Positions 1-33,800 of a stretch of 64,000 nt of DNA are shown one piece after another. The notes below the pieces were generated by a model. The model was not told the origin of the DNA. It worked only from the letters and a program-made list of their open reading frames with translations, and did not search any database. This DNA comes from Nemertoderma westbladi (lineage: Eukaryota > Xenacoelomorpha > Nemertodermatida > Nemertodermatidae): NCBI GenBank assembly GCA_032718475.1, contig JAUCBJ010001275.1, forward strand, positions 1 through 64,000, given 5' to 3'. How positions within the stretch are numbered: position 1 is the stretch's first letter; every line of letters begins with the position of its first letter. The translations under genes were made by a program, and so were the position numbers.

Positions 1-1601
1 GTCTCATACCTGTTGCTCAGCTGTAGTGTGAAGCTGGATCTCACACTTGGCTGTTGCAACAGAGAGGACCAGTCATGCCGTGGCAAGGCAGATTTCGTTG
101 TTCTGCTAGCACGCAGACTAAGTCTTACCTTGGCCACAATAAGGCGGTGATCACTGGAGAAGGGTCGAAGTGTAAATGCATTACAGTCTTGTATAGAGCT
201 CCTGTATTTCCTACGAAACAGAATATGGTCTATCTGGGACTTGTGACCACTGGGTCCACTATGAGTCCATAGCTTTCCAGTTCGCTTCTTGAACTGGGTT
301 CCAGCCGAAAACAATCCATTTCCAGAGATAAAATCCTGAAGATGGACAGAATTTCGGTTAACACTATTGCTATAGACCCAGGGCGATGTAGGTGATTGAT
401 GCAGACTTGCATTAAAGTCTCCCAGTCTCCCATGCTCAAGCATACCATCCTTTGAGTTTATGCTCATCCGATCAGAGATTTGCTGAGGACTTTCAAAGTT
501 AACTGTCAGAATTTTGGTCTTTCTGGAGTTAATAAAAAGACCAACACTAGAAGCAGCATGTTATAATGAGCTGAGGAGCCGTTGGGCTCCCTCTAATGAT
601 TCTGAGAGTACTCCTAAGTCATCAGCAAAGTCTAGATCAGTTAGGTACTTGGCAGGATTTCCTCGACTTCTGGAGCCAGTAGGTGGAGTTATCATCACCC
701 CATCATCATTATGATGATCTAAGGACATGCGTAGAACATAGTCAACCACAATAATGAACAAGAATGGTGCAAGTGTGTCTCCTTGGAGGACGCCCCATAA
801 CACTTCAAATGGTTCTGTGTCACCGTCAACAGTAGACACAAATGTTGTCAAACCATCGTATACTGATCTGATTGCTGCAATAATATCATCAGGAATCCCA
901 TATAATGAAAGTATGCTGAACATACGTGAGCGAGAGACTGAATCAAAGGCCTTGAAGAAGTCAACAAAGATAACAGCCAGATGCCTGTCTTTCTTTTTTG
1001 ATAATTCTTCAATTATCCTTCTAAGTGCCAAAATGGGCTCCATGGTCCCACGACCTTTACGGAACGCATTCTGATTTCCACGGAGCAGTCTCTCAATGGG
1101 ATCCCTGATGCGATTTAATAGAATCCTATCGTATAGCTTTGCAGCAATCGAGATCAATGAGATTCCCCGAAAAGAACCATAGAGTGTTAGGTTGCCCTTC
1201 TTGGGAACTGGCACCAACTTATTTGTTTTCATTTCTTGTGGGACTCTTGTTGTTCGGTACATGACTACTATGATGGGATAGATGAGCTTTAAACACTCAG
1301 GTATTTTAAAGACATCAGGGGGAACACCATCTACTCCACTGGCACGATTGGTCTTAATGCTCTTTGCAGCATCCTTTACTTCTGCAAAGGAGATATCGCC
1401 AATGGGAATATCTGGGAGTACAGACTCAGACACCTTTACTTCTATAAAGTTATCAGGCAATACCCTGTCATTATTGAGGAGCTTTTCAAAGTGGGCTTTC
1501 CAACCATTGAGGCGATCGGCTGGTGATTCAGCCTTAACCTTGGTGGTTGGTTGGCTTTTTACCGCCCCCCCGTCCCCGGAAATATACAGTAGAACCACCA
1601 C
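1..1601 (-). mobile_element. Non-LTR retrotransposon fragment, RT followed by endonuclease (chimeric)
   Basis: Read on the minus strand, 1601-561 encodes a reverse transcriptase with FRGISLISIAAKLYDRILLN, FVDFFKAFDSVSRSRM, GVLQGDTLAPFLF and LDFADDL motifs. One in-frame TAA (561-563) interrupts the frame. It then reopens as HAASSVGLFINSRKTKIL and KDGMLEHG, and without a break becomes GDFNASLHQSPTSPW with SQIDHILF and FSSDHRLIVA. The last part is the C-terminal half of an APE-type endonuclease and runs off the left edge. Endonuclease normally lies before RT, so the order is inverted. This suggests two head-to-tail copies joined by deletion. It lies left of csk exon 6, in the same orientation. 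Confidence 0.85.
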
Positions 1602-1770
1602 CAGATATTATCAGCTGTTCTGACGATGACTCTATGAGAGTCCCAGATCAACCTCCTGAACCATATACTCTTGGCGCCTATGTTCATGTGGTGTAAATGG
1701 AAGGGACATTACGATGGCGACATTGATGTATTTTGAGGAGTGGTTGTATTTGAGTGACTGATAAATGGTA

Positions 1771-3302
1771 GGTGATTGTTTGAATGATGTCGGCGTGCGA
1801 TTGGTTGACTGGGAGATGCCGGCGTGCGATTGGTTGACTGAGAGATGTCGGCGTGCGATTGGTTGACTGGGAGATGTCGGCGTGCGATTGGTTGACTGAG
1901 AGATGTCGGCGTGCGATTGGTTGACTGAGAGATGTCGGCGTGCGATTGGTTGACTGAGAGATGTCGGCGGGCGATTGGTTGACTGAGAGATGTCGGCGTG
2001 CGATTGGTTGACTGGGAGATGTCGGCGTGCGATTGGTTGACTGAGAGATGTCGGCGTGCGATTGGTTGACTGAGAGATGTCGGCGTGCGATTGGTTGACT
2101 GGGAGATGTCGGCGTGTGATTGGTTGACTGGGAGATGTCGGCGGGCGATTGGTTGACTGAGAGATGTCGGCGTGCGATTGGTTGACTGAGAGATGTCGGC
2201 GGGCGGTTGGTTGACTGAGAGATGCCGGCGTGCGATTGGTTGACTAAGAGATGTCGGCGTGCGATTGGTTGACTGGGAGATGTCGGCGTGCGATTGGTTG
2301 ACTGAGAGATGTCGGCGTGCGATTGGTTGACTGAGAGATGTCGGCGTGCGATTGGTTGACTGAGAGATGTCGGCGGGCGATTGGTTGACTGAGAGATGTC
2401 GGCGTGCGATTGGTTGACTGGGAGATGTCGGCGTGCGATTGGTTGACTGAGAGATGTCGGCGTGCGATTGGTTGACTGAGAGATGTCGGCGTGCGATTGG
2501 TTGACTGGGAGATGTCGGCGTGTGATTGGTTGACTGGGAGATATCGGCGGGCGATTGGTTGACTGAGAGATGTCGGCGTGCGATTGGTTGACTGAGAGAT
2601 GTCGGCGGGCGGTTGGTTGACTGAGAGATGTCGGCGTGCGATTGGTTGACTGGGAGATGTCGGCGTGTGATTGGTTGACTGGGAGATGTCGGCGGGCGAT
2701 TGGTTGACTGAGAGATGTCGGCGTGCGATTGGTTGACTGAGAGATGTCGGCGGGCGGTTGGTTGACTGAGAGATGCCGGCGTGCGATTGGTTGACTAAGA
2801 GATGTCGGCGTGCGATTGGTTGACTGGGAGATGTCGGCGTGCGATTGGTTGGCTGAGAGATGTCGGCGTGCGATTGGTTGACTGAGAGATGTCGGCGTGC
2901 GATTGGTTGACTGAGAGATGTCGGCGGGCGATTGGTTGACTGAGAGATGTCGGCGTGCGATTGGTTGACTGGGAGATGTCGGCGTGCGATTGGTTGACTG
3001 AGAGATGTCGGCGTGCGATTGGTTGACTGAGAGATGTCGGCGTGCGATTGGTTGACTGGGAGATGTCGGCGTGTGATTGGTTGACTGGGAGATGTCGGCG
3101 GGCGATTGGTTGACTGAGAGATGTCGGCGTGCGATTGGTTGACTGAGAGATGTCGGCGGGCGGTTGGTTGACTGAGAGATGTCGGCGTGCGATTGGTTGA
3201 CTGAGAGATGTCGGCGTGCGATTGGTTGACTGGGAGATGTCGGCGTGCGATTGGTTGACTGAGAGATGTCGGCGTGTGATTGATTTACTGGGATATGGCG
3301 GT
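1771..3302 (-). repeat. 29-bp minisatellite with 551-bp higher-order repeat
   Basis: The array has about 53 copies of a 29-bp unit (core GATGTCGGCGTGCGATTGG then TTGACTGAGA). Variants GGGAG/GAGAG, GTGCG/GGGCG and GATGCC recur in the same order. The rare TGACTAAGAG variant at 2241 and 2792 lies 551 bp (19 units) apart, so blocks of 19 units have been duplicated. Three units make 29 codons, which gives an open minus-strand frame over 2795-3316 with no evidence of being a gene. It lies just downstream of csk exon 6, presumably in intron 6. Confidence 0.9.
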
Positions 3303-3369
3303 AGGCATGTCCACACTGCGCCTGGGGTGTAATACTGTATAGTTGTAAGAAATACGTCTGATATTATTA

Positions 3370-24494
<21,125 letters not shown>

Positions 24495-25120
24495 ATCCCC
24501 ATCTCCTTAATCAGTTAATTCAGTAATTTCAGATTCAGGACTTGAGCTTGAGGGATGTCAATTATAAGCACTCAGCATGTACCGGTACATCACATAAATC
24601 CGAAATCCACAGTATTACCGTAACAAATCAATATCATCAATAAAGCAATATATAGGCCTACAGAGGTAGGCTAATGCTGTAATGTGCACTGCTCTCTGCT
24701 GTTGCTGTACTGCCAGACTGCACACTGAATCAACAGTGGGTATAACTTTTCGCCGTATCCGTATTCGTATCCGTATGCATTTGCCGTATCCGTATGTACA
24801 TACAGTAGGGTTCCCTATCCCGATCGGGAAATACAGATATACCCTTATAAGGTAATATATCCCGATCGGGATATTATACATACTGTCATTTACTACTGCA
24901 TATTCTACAGTTCTACCAGTCTAGGCTACTCTTCTCTGTAAAACTACAGTATATTTCGAAAACTAGAATGTTAATAAATATTATCAGAATGTGAAGTGAA
25001 GTCGCACTGCACTGCTAACAAACTCAATCCACCTAAAAAAAACGTGAAGAAAACGAAACTAGGATGACAATGGTAATGCATTCGCCGATTCGTGCATGAC
25101 ACTGAATAATCTGTTGTACC
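24495..25120. other. Upstream region / 5' UTR of csk
   Basis: In-frame stop and short upstream ORF lie directly before the csk ATG. Further up are CCGTAT repeats (24753-24800) and two copies of the palindrome CCCGATCGGG (about 24820 and 24860). No clear promoter or splice acceptor can be assigned. Confidence 0.35.
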
Positions 25121-25956
25121 GGTAATTGAATCTGAATCTGATCAGAAGACTTCGTGCAGCACGTTTGATACTGAATCCACACTATGGAATCAATCTTGAA
25201 ACGTTTAAGAGACCTTCGTGCGGTATGTCCATATGTGAGATACTGAAACAATCTATTGAAACGTTTAGGAGACCTTCGTGCAGCCCGTGGGGTAAAGTGA
25301 CCATTGTGCAGCACATTGGATACTGAAACAATCTAGTGAAACGTTTAAGCACGTGGGATAGGTAGGTACTGCAACAATCTATTGAAACATTTACCTATAT
25401 ACTACATACCTTCGCGCAGTATATGGCATACTGAAACAATCCGTTGAAACGTTTAAGATACCTTTGTGCAGCACATTGGGTAGTGAAACAATCTGTTGAA
25501 ACGTTTAAGAGACCTTCACCGAGTATGTGAGTGTGAGATACTGAAACAATCTGTTGAAACGTTTAAGAGACCTTCATGCAGCATGTGGGGTACTCTGTAA
25601 CAATTTATTGAAGCATTTAATTTTGAATAATTGAAGCATTTGCGCAGTATATGGAATACTGATCCAATCCGTTGAAATGTTTAAGAGACAACAATCTGTT
25701 GAAACGTTTAAGAGACCTTCATGCAGCACGTTGTATACTGAAACAATCTATTGAATCGTTTAAGAGTCCTTCGCTCAGTATGTGAGATACTGAAACAATC
25801 CGTTGAATCTTTTAAGACAGTAAGAGACCTTCGTGCAGCACGTGGCCGCGTGGGGTACTGCAACAATCTGTTGAAACGTTTAAGAGACCCTCATGCAGTC
25901 ATGCAGCACGTTGTATACTGAAACAATATATTGAAACGTTTAAGAGACCTTCGCGC
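25121..25956. repeat. ~55-bp degenerate tandem array, left part
   Basis: About 13 diverged copies of a 50-60-bp unit with the core GAAACAATCTGTTGAAACG then TTTAAGAGACCTTCGTGCAG and CACGTGGGATACT. The array continues at 28786-29280, and the two parts are separated by an inserted element. Confidence 0.8.
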
Positions 25957-28784
25957 TAGTGTTGAGAACTGTAACTGTAATTATACTGTAACTGCAACTG
26001 TAACTGAATGGTTTTGATGATTTTTTTGATACTGTAACTATAACTGTAACTGTAATTGCGAATTTTGAATACTGTAACTGTAACTGAAACTGTAATTACG
26101 AATTTTGAATACTGTAACTGAAACTGAAATTAACAAAATCCGATTCAGTTCTCAATCACACAATTCACATGAATGAGCATTTAAAACAGTATTGTAATAA
26201 AGTATAGAGTATAGTTTAATAAATGAATAACAGTGGTTACCATATATGGTTACCATATATAATAGGTATCATTTTTAAAACATTGTTATAAAAAAACAAT
26301 CTCATTTTTTCCACTTCTGAACAAAACCATAATATTATACAATATAAAATCAAAGACCCATTGCCCACTTAGCTCAAATGTGATTTATTTGGCGAGTCAA
26401 GTAGTGAACGAAGATCTACAGTAGCATAGTCTATGTTTATCTGTCTCAACTATTAGACTATTATCAGCCTTATCACCACTTTTGCTTCATATTAAATGTA
26501 AATGTTTTAGATAAACAAAGAAAAGTTAGGCCTAATGGTAGAGGGATATTAACGGATATATATCTTACATTATTAATTATTAATGTTTTTACCGGTACTA
26601 TTAATATCACAATCACACTAGAGGCACACTGGAAATTAAATTTTGATCAAGTTTACCATTATAAATTACAAAATTAAACTTAAAAGTGAAAATAGCAGCT
26701 TATCGAGGTGGGTCTAACCAAAACAATAAATATATGATTACTAAAACAAATTACGAATTAAGGAAAATGAGCAGGATTCAGAAGCATGGCTTTATAACCA
26801 AAACAATAAATGATAACAGTACTGTACAAGCACTGAAACAAGATGTACAGTAAAATGTGGGTGCCTTTAGTTTAGTGTGATCTTGTGACGTGCCACTTTC
26901 ATTACATACTATCAGTATATTAGTTACAAAATATTACCATAGCGTGGGTCCAACTTTCCTACCACAACTACCTATTACAGTTAGGTACAATGGCCAAATC
27001 TGGCAACCTCAAAAGTTGCCACATATGGCAATGTTTATTGCCAAATCTGGCAACTTTTGGTTTTTCTAATTTTCGCACGCCCAGAAGCAAAATCGCATTT
27101 CGGTAAATAGTTAAGTGAAAAGAGCGCGAAATTTAAATATAATTGACCGTATAAGAAAAAAAATCATCGTCTGAATTTCTCTTAGCAAAAGGCCGAAATG
27201 TGCCTAAAATTATTATTGCCATTTTTGGCAACCATTAGAATTAAATCAAAATAATGGTTGCCATTTTTGGCAACCATTATTATAATAATAATAATAATAT
27301 AATATTGGTTATTTATATAGCGCTTTTCTACGCTCAGCATACTCAATGCGCTTTTATTATCATTAGGCCTACCCCAGCAAAGCCAGGTTCCCATTATACC
27401 GCTGGGTTGACATAGGCACTAATTATTGTGCAGCCCTGTCAGTTACTCTGTCATTGTAAATTAAAATTGCTCACAACTTGTTTCCCTTCTGCCCTTGTTG
27501 AGTTGTGGTGATTTATAAACATTAGTCCAGTAGTCGATGAAATGTCAGAATGTATATGTGATATGTTGTTAATACAGTCAGACAGTAATATGTTAATGGA
27601 CAGATGGATGAGTCTGTAACAGATACCGTACTGGCAGACTGGTATAAGCATAAACAAAACTAAATAATCACATGCTTCAAAGGCTGAAATGGAATTAAAC
27701 GTAATAATATTTGACTACGTGAAGCCACAAAGCAGCAAGCAGGCAAGGGGGCATTAAAGTTTGAGAAGAAAGAAGTGACAGAAGAAAAATATAATTTGTG
27801 TTAAAATTTAGAAAGACTGAGAAAACCAAAACGCGTGTTAAGAGCTTCAACCAAATTGTTTCTAGTAGGCCCTAATAAAAACGGGATGAAATGATTTACA
27901 TTATATGTAGGAATGGAAAGGTAGATATACCGTACTGAACTGATATAGAGTGAAGGACGATTTAGATTGCAGGGCACTTGTATCAGCATTACAGTTACAA
28001 TATTTAACTATTACAGTATTGGTACAACCAACAATCACCACCTCCCCAAGCAGCGCCAGAGATTACTAACAAAAATAAACTCAACCAGTCAGCCTGTGTT
28101 TGTCAGTTTGTGTTATTGAATCTCATTCTCACCTCATTTTATTCGAATATCTGGATATATTGCTGTATTCAGGTATTGGTTAGAATATGCCACTAGCGGT
28201 CCTATAAGTATAACCTGGCCCTACCCCTTAGGCCTAACATTTCAGGATCTAAGGAATGACCATAGAAGGACTTAATGACGCAGAACCTTATTCAATGAGT
28301 TAGTTAAGTTGCCAAATATGGCAACAACGGCTTTATATAGTTGCCAAATCAGGCAATCAGAAATGTAGCTAGATTTTGCTTGGTTGCCAAATATGGCAAT
28401 CACAATCATTGCCAGATTTGGCCATTGTACCTAACTGTATTAGCTCTAGAAAGAGGACGTTTCGTAATGAACATTAATATTAGCGTATATTACAGTAATA
28501 TATTAAAGTGCCTCATTTTTAGTTTCAGATGACTGCTTACTACGTGAGATCATATATATCAGTCAGTCAGTATATTGAATCTATAACTGAAACTGAAATG
28601 CTCAATTTTGTAATACTGAAACTGTAACTGTAACTGAAATGTTACACTTTGTAATACTGAAACTGTAACTGAAATGCAAAACTTTGAATACCGGTACTGA
28701 AACTGTAACTGAAATGCAAAACTTTGAATACTGAAACTGTAACTGTAACTGAAATTAGTCAAAATTGATTCAGTTCTCAACACT
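25957..28784. mobile_element. TIR element inserted in the ~55-bp array (hAT-like ends)
   Basis: AGTGTTGAGAACTG at 25958 is matched by inverted CAGTTCTCAACACT ending at 28784. Both ends are followed inward by repeated ACTGTAACTGTAACTG motifs. Flanking TCGCGC on both sides fits duplication of the array motif CCTTCGCGCAGTAT, though the exact 8-bp duplication is blurred. No transposase is recognised. It carries a second element at 26978-28437. Confidence 0.65.
26978..28437. mobile_element. Nested TA-flanked TIR element (Tc1/mariner-like)
   Basis: CAGTTAGGTACAATGGCC at 26978 is exactly mirrored by GGCCATTGTACCTAACTG ending at 28437, and the identity extends inward over AAATCTGGCAA. Both ends are flanked by TA (26976-26977 and 28438-28439). 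The interior has many TTGCCA(A/G)AT(C/T)TGGCAA-type palindromes and no transposase. It is nested inside the element at 25957-28784. Confidence 0.75.
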
Positions 28785-28785
28785 C

Positions 28786-29280
28786 GCGCAGTATGAGATA
28801 CTGTAATAACAATCCATTGAAACGTTTAAAGAGACCTTCTTGCAGCATGTGGGGTACTCCAGTACTCTGTACAGCTGTAACAATCTATTGAAACATTTAA
28901 GATACCTTCGCGCAGTATATGGGATACTGAAACAATCCATTGAAATGTTTTAGAGACAACAATCTGGTCAAACGTTTAAGAGACCTTCATGCAGCGCGTT
29001 GGATAGGCCTACTGACTGACTGAAACAATCTATTGAATCGTTTAAAGATACCTTTGCGTAGTACTGTAGTATGTGAGATACTGAAACAATCCGTTGAAAC
29101 GATTAAGAGACATTCGTCCAGTATGTGGGGTACTGTAACAATCTGTTGAAACGTTTAAGAGACCTTCGTGCAGCCTGTTTATTACTGAAACAATATGTTG
29201 AAATGTTTACAGGTTTTACGAGACCTTCGCGCTGTAGGCCTATACAGGTATATGGGATACTGTAACAATCTGTTGAAATT
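28786..29280. repeat. ~55-bp degenerate tandem array, right part
   Basis: About 9 more copies of the unit seen at 25121-25956, in the same orientation and separated from it only by the inserted element. Confidence 0.8.
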
Positions 29281-30180
29281 TCATAGTTAGGGTTAAGTTA
29301 GGCTAGTAGGCAGATACCGGTACAGTACTACACAATAAAACTGCAGTATTCCCTGTCTGTCTGTTTGTAGTCTGGTTCTGGTAGTAGTGAAGTGATACAC
29401 ACCCTCTGCCCAGCTGCCCTCCTACTGTCCTAATCCAGTAATGGTACACTTATACCTATATACCTACATTATACAAAAAAAATAGGGTCCGACGAATCTG
29501 TACCAAAAAGTACAAAAAAATACAAAATAGTACAAGAAAGTGCAAAAATAGTAGGCCTACAAAGGAGTGCAAAAAAAGTACAAAAGAGTACATTACATAC
29601 GTGTGAGAAACGCTTGCAAAACATGTATACAAGTGTAGTTCAAATCGTGTAGAGGGGCGCACTTGACTGCATGATGTGCAAAATAAAACAAAGCATTGTG
29701 GGGCAAGCCACGCATTGATCGAACAGCTCGAGCTCAAAAGTCAGGTAGTTGCTAGGCAGCTTGGCGGTAGATGAATAAACTGGTGGCGGTATATCAGTAT
29801 GTGGTCAGTCGGTCTCTCAGTCTCTGTCAGCGGTAGCGGTAGGCAATGGTAAAGCTGTAAAGGTACCGGTACAGGTACAGCTGTATGTGCCCGGAAGTAC
29901 AGAAGAAAAATAGGCCTACTGGCTGACTGGACTGCAGATCGGCAATCGGTACGGTACTTGTTGGTAGTATTATTAATTAGGCTACATAATACATATCTGC
30001 ATATGGCTACACACTTAAAATATATATATTTTTTTGAACCCTCTTTCGTTTATTTAGCCAATAATAATATAAATATACTACACAATACATTTAGCATTTA
30101 CGGGGGAAATTCAAACATACAAAAATACAATAACACAAAATCAATGAAATTTCTATTTTTAGTATTATTTATTAATCCTG
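29281..30180. other. No gene seen
   Basis: Low-complexity GTACAAAA repeats at 29490-29600, and TACCGGTA and TAGGCCTA palindromes. Short open stretches have no recognisable product. Confidence 0.4.
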
Positions 30181-30400
30181 TCCGTCGCAGCAGTCTGTCA
30201 GTGGTAACTGAACTACCCAGCAACCCCGCAGTCCGTGTCCGCGTTCGCCAGCCGTATGGAGGTGTCCAATATCGCGTGGTGAACTGGCCGCTTGGATGCG
30301 GAACGCGCCCCGCGAAGACACATGGACTGCAGAAGCGCAAAACTAATTTGTCTTCGGATCCAGGAAACGCAGTCGGAGTACCGGATTTCACGGATTTCAT
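30181..30400. promoter_or_regulatory. CpG-rich island, candidate promoter
   Basis: About 20 CpGs in 220 bp, against a CpG-poor, AT-rich surround. It lies about 5.7 kb upstream of the csk start codon on the sense strand, so it could be a promoter/first-exon island of csk or of an unseen plus-strand gene. Overlapping open frames on both strands match nothing I know. Confidence 0.35.
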
Positions 30401-30860
30401 AAAATAGATATATACTGTAGATAGATAGATACAACAATAACAAATACACAAAACAAGTATATTGTCCAACATGTATTATAGGCCTACTGTTGGATTACCA
30501 CTAAAGCTTTGCGTCAAGGTGGTCTTTGTTACTTTGTTTACAACTACAATATTACCTAAGCCTATAACAGTATGTACCATTTCGAATAATATAATAATTT
30601 TTTTAGGTGTTTGTTTATACAGACAGTAATGCGATATTATTTCTAGTTTATTGTAGCAATGATTGTCCGAGTGTGTTATTAATAATTATTGTTAACTAAT
30701 ATACTAAGAATATATATGCTGGGCGGCACCAAAACCGCACCATTTACCACCGTAAGACAGTAGGCTTATACATCTGAATATGTTGACTTTCAAATAAATT
30801 TGGTTTTCTACAATATGCCTATCTCTCGTTTATTGTTTTGGTTCCTTTCCTAACCTGCCT
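30401..30860. other. No feature seen
   Basis: AT-rich sequence between the CpG-rich island and the 18-bp array. Confidence 0.4.
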
Positions 30861-33800
30861 AAAGGTAATGGAGCTGCTAAAGGTAATGGAGCTGCTAAAG
30901 GTAATGGAGCTGCTAAAGGTAGCAGAGCTGCTAAAGGTAGTGGAGCTGCTAAAGATAATGGAATTGCTAAAGGTAATGGAGCTGCTAAAGGTAGTGGAGC
31001 TGCTAAAGGTAGTGGAGCTGCTAAAGGTAATGGAGCTGCTAAAGGTAATGAATGGAGCTGCTAAATGTAGTGGAGCTGCTAAAGGTAGTGGAGCTGCTAA
31101 AGGTAGTGGAGCTGCTAAAGGTAGCGGAGCTGCTAAAGGTAGTGGAGCTGCTAAAGGTAGTGGAGCTGCTAAAGGTAGTGGAGCTGCTAAAGGTAGCGGA
31201 GCTGCTAAAGGTAGTGGAGCTGTTAAAGGTAATGGAGCTGCTAAAGGTAATGAATGGAGCTGTTAAAGGTAGTGCAGCTGCTAAAGGTAGTGGAGCTGCT
31301 AAAGGTAGTGGAGCTGCTAAAGGTAGTGGAGCTGCTAAAGGTAGTGGAGCTGCTAAAGGTAGTGGAGCTGCTAAAGGTAATGGAGCTGCTAAAGGTAGTG
31401 GAGCTGTTAAAGGTAATGGAGCTGCTAAAGGTAATGAATGGAGCTGTTAAAGGTAGTGCAGCTGCTAAAGGTAGTGGAGCTGCTAAAGGTAGTGGAGCTG
31501 CTAAAGGTAGTGGAGCTGTTAAAGGTAATGGAGCTGCTAAAGGTAATGAATGGAGCTGCTAAAGGTAATGGAGCTGCTAAAGGTAATGGAGCTGCTAAAG
31601 GTAGTGGAGCTGCTAAAGGTAGTGGAGCTGCTAATGGTAATGGAGTTGCTAAAGGTAATGGAGCTGCTAAAGGTAGTGGAGCTGCTAAAGGTAGTGGAGC
31701 TGCTAAAGGTAATGGAGTTGCTAAAGCTAGTGGAGCTGCTAAAGGTAATGGAGCTGCTAAAGGTAGTGGAGCTGCTAAAGGTAGTGGAGCTGCTAAAGGT
31801 AGTGGAGCTGCTAAAGGTAATAGAGCTGCTAAAGGTAGTGGAGCTGCTAAAGATAATGGAGCTGCTAAAGGTAATGGAGCTGCTAAAGGTAATGAATGGA
31901 GCTGCTAAAGGTAATGGAGCTGCTAAAGGTAGTCGAGCTGCTAAAGGTAATGGAGCTGCTAAAGGTAGTGGAGCTGCTAAAGGTAATGGAGATGCTTAAA
32001 GGTAGTCGAGCTGCTAAAGGTAATGGAGCTGCTAAAGGTAATGAATGGAGCTGCTAAAGGTAGTGGAGCTGCTAAAGGTAGTGGAGCTGCTAAAGGTAGT
32101 GGAGCTGTTAAAGGTAATGGAGCTGCTAAAGGTAATGAATGGAGCTGTTAAAGGTAGTGCAGCTGCTAAAGGTAGTGGAGCTGCTAAAGGTAGTGGAGCT
32201 GCTAAAGGTAGTGGAGCTGCTAAAGGTAGTGGAGCTGCTAAAGGTAGTGGAGCTGCTAAAGGTAATGGAGCTGCTAAAGGTAGTGGAGCTGTTAAAGGTA
32301 ATGGAGCTGCTAAAGGTAATGAATGGAGCTGTTAAAGGTAGTGCAGCTGCTAAAGGTAGTGGAGCTGCTAAAGGTAGTGGAGCTGCTAAAGGTAGTGGAG
32401 CTGTTAAAGGTAATGGAGCTGCTAAAGGTAATGAATGGAGCTGCTAAAGGTAATGGAGCTGCTAAAGGTAATGGAGCTGCTAAAGGTAGTGGAGCTGCTA
32501 AAGGTAGTGGAGCTGCTAAAGGTAATGGATTGCTAAAGGTAATGGAGCTGCTAAAGGTAGTGGAGCTGCTAAAGGTAGTGGAGCTGCTAAAGGTAATGGA
32601 GTTGCTAAAGCTAGTGGAGCTGCTAAAGGTAATGGAGCTGCTAAAGGTAGTGGAGCTGCTAAAGGTAGTGGAGCTGCTAAAGGTAGTGGAGCTGCTAAAG
32701 GTAGTGGAGCTGCTAAAGGTAATAGAGCTGCTAAAGGTAATGGAGCTGCTAAAGGTAATGGAGCTGCTAAAGGTAATGGAGCTGCTAAAGGTAATGAATG
32801 GAGCTGCTAAAGGTAATGGAGCTGCTAAAGGTAGTCGAGCTGCTAAAGGTAATGGAGCTGCTAAAGGTAGTGGAGCTGCTAAAGGTAATGGAGATGCTTA
32901 AAGGTAGTCGAGCTGCTAAAGGTAATGGAGCTGCTAAAGGTAATGAATGGAGCTGCTAAAGGTAGTGGAGCTGCTAAAGGTAGTGGAGCTGCTAAAGGTA
33001 GTGGAGCTGCTAAAGGTAATGGAGCTGCTAAAGGTAGTGGAGCTGCTAAAGGTAGTGGAGCTGCTAAAGGTAGTGGAGCTGCTAAAGGTAATGGAGCTGC
33101 TAAAGGTAGTGGAGCTGTTAAAGGTAATGGAGCTGCTAAAGGTAATGAATGGAGCTGTTAAAGGTAGTGCAGCTGCTAAAGGTAGTGGAGCTGCTAAAGG
33201 TAGTGGAGCTGCTAAAGGTAGTGGAGCTGTTAAAGGTAATGGAGCTGCTAAAGGTAATGAATGGAGCTGCTAAAGGTAATGGAGCTGCTAAAGGTAATGG
33301 AGCTGCTAAAGGTAGTGGAGCTGCTAAAGGTAGTGGAGCTGCTAAAGGTAATGGAGTTGCTAAAGGTAATGGAGCTGCTAAAGGTAGTGGAGCTGCTAAA
33401 GGTAGTGGAGCTGCTAAAGGTAATGGAGTTGCTAAAGCTAGTGGAGCTGCTAAAGGTAATGGAGCTGCTAAAGGTAGTGGAGCTGCTAAAGGTAGTGGAG
33501 CTGCTAAAGGTAGTGGAGCTGCTAAAGGTAATAGAGCTGCTAAAGGTAGTGGAGCTGCTAAAGATAATGGAGCTGCTAAAGGTAATGGAGCTGCTAAAGG
33601 TAATGAATGGAGCTGCTAAAGGTAATGGAGCTGCTAAAGGTAGTCGAGCTGCTAAAGGTAATGGAGCTGCTAAAGGTAGTGGAGCTGCTAAAGGTAATGG
33701 AGATGCTTAAAGGTAGTCGAGCTGCTAAAGGTAATGGAGCTGCTTTAGGGAGAGGAGCTGCTAAAGGTAGTGGAGCTGCTAAAGGTAGCGGAGCTGCTAA

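Noticed and set aside
2795-3316. 173-codon minus-strand frame in the 29-bp array
   Set aside because: Three 29-bp units make a whole number of codons; no start context, splice site or domain supports it.
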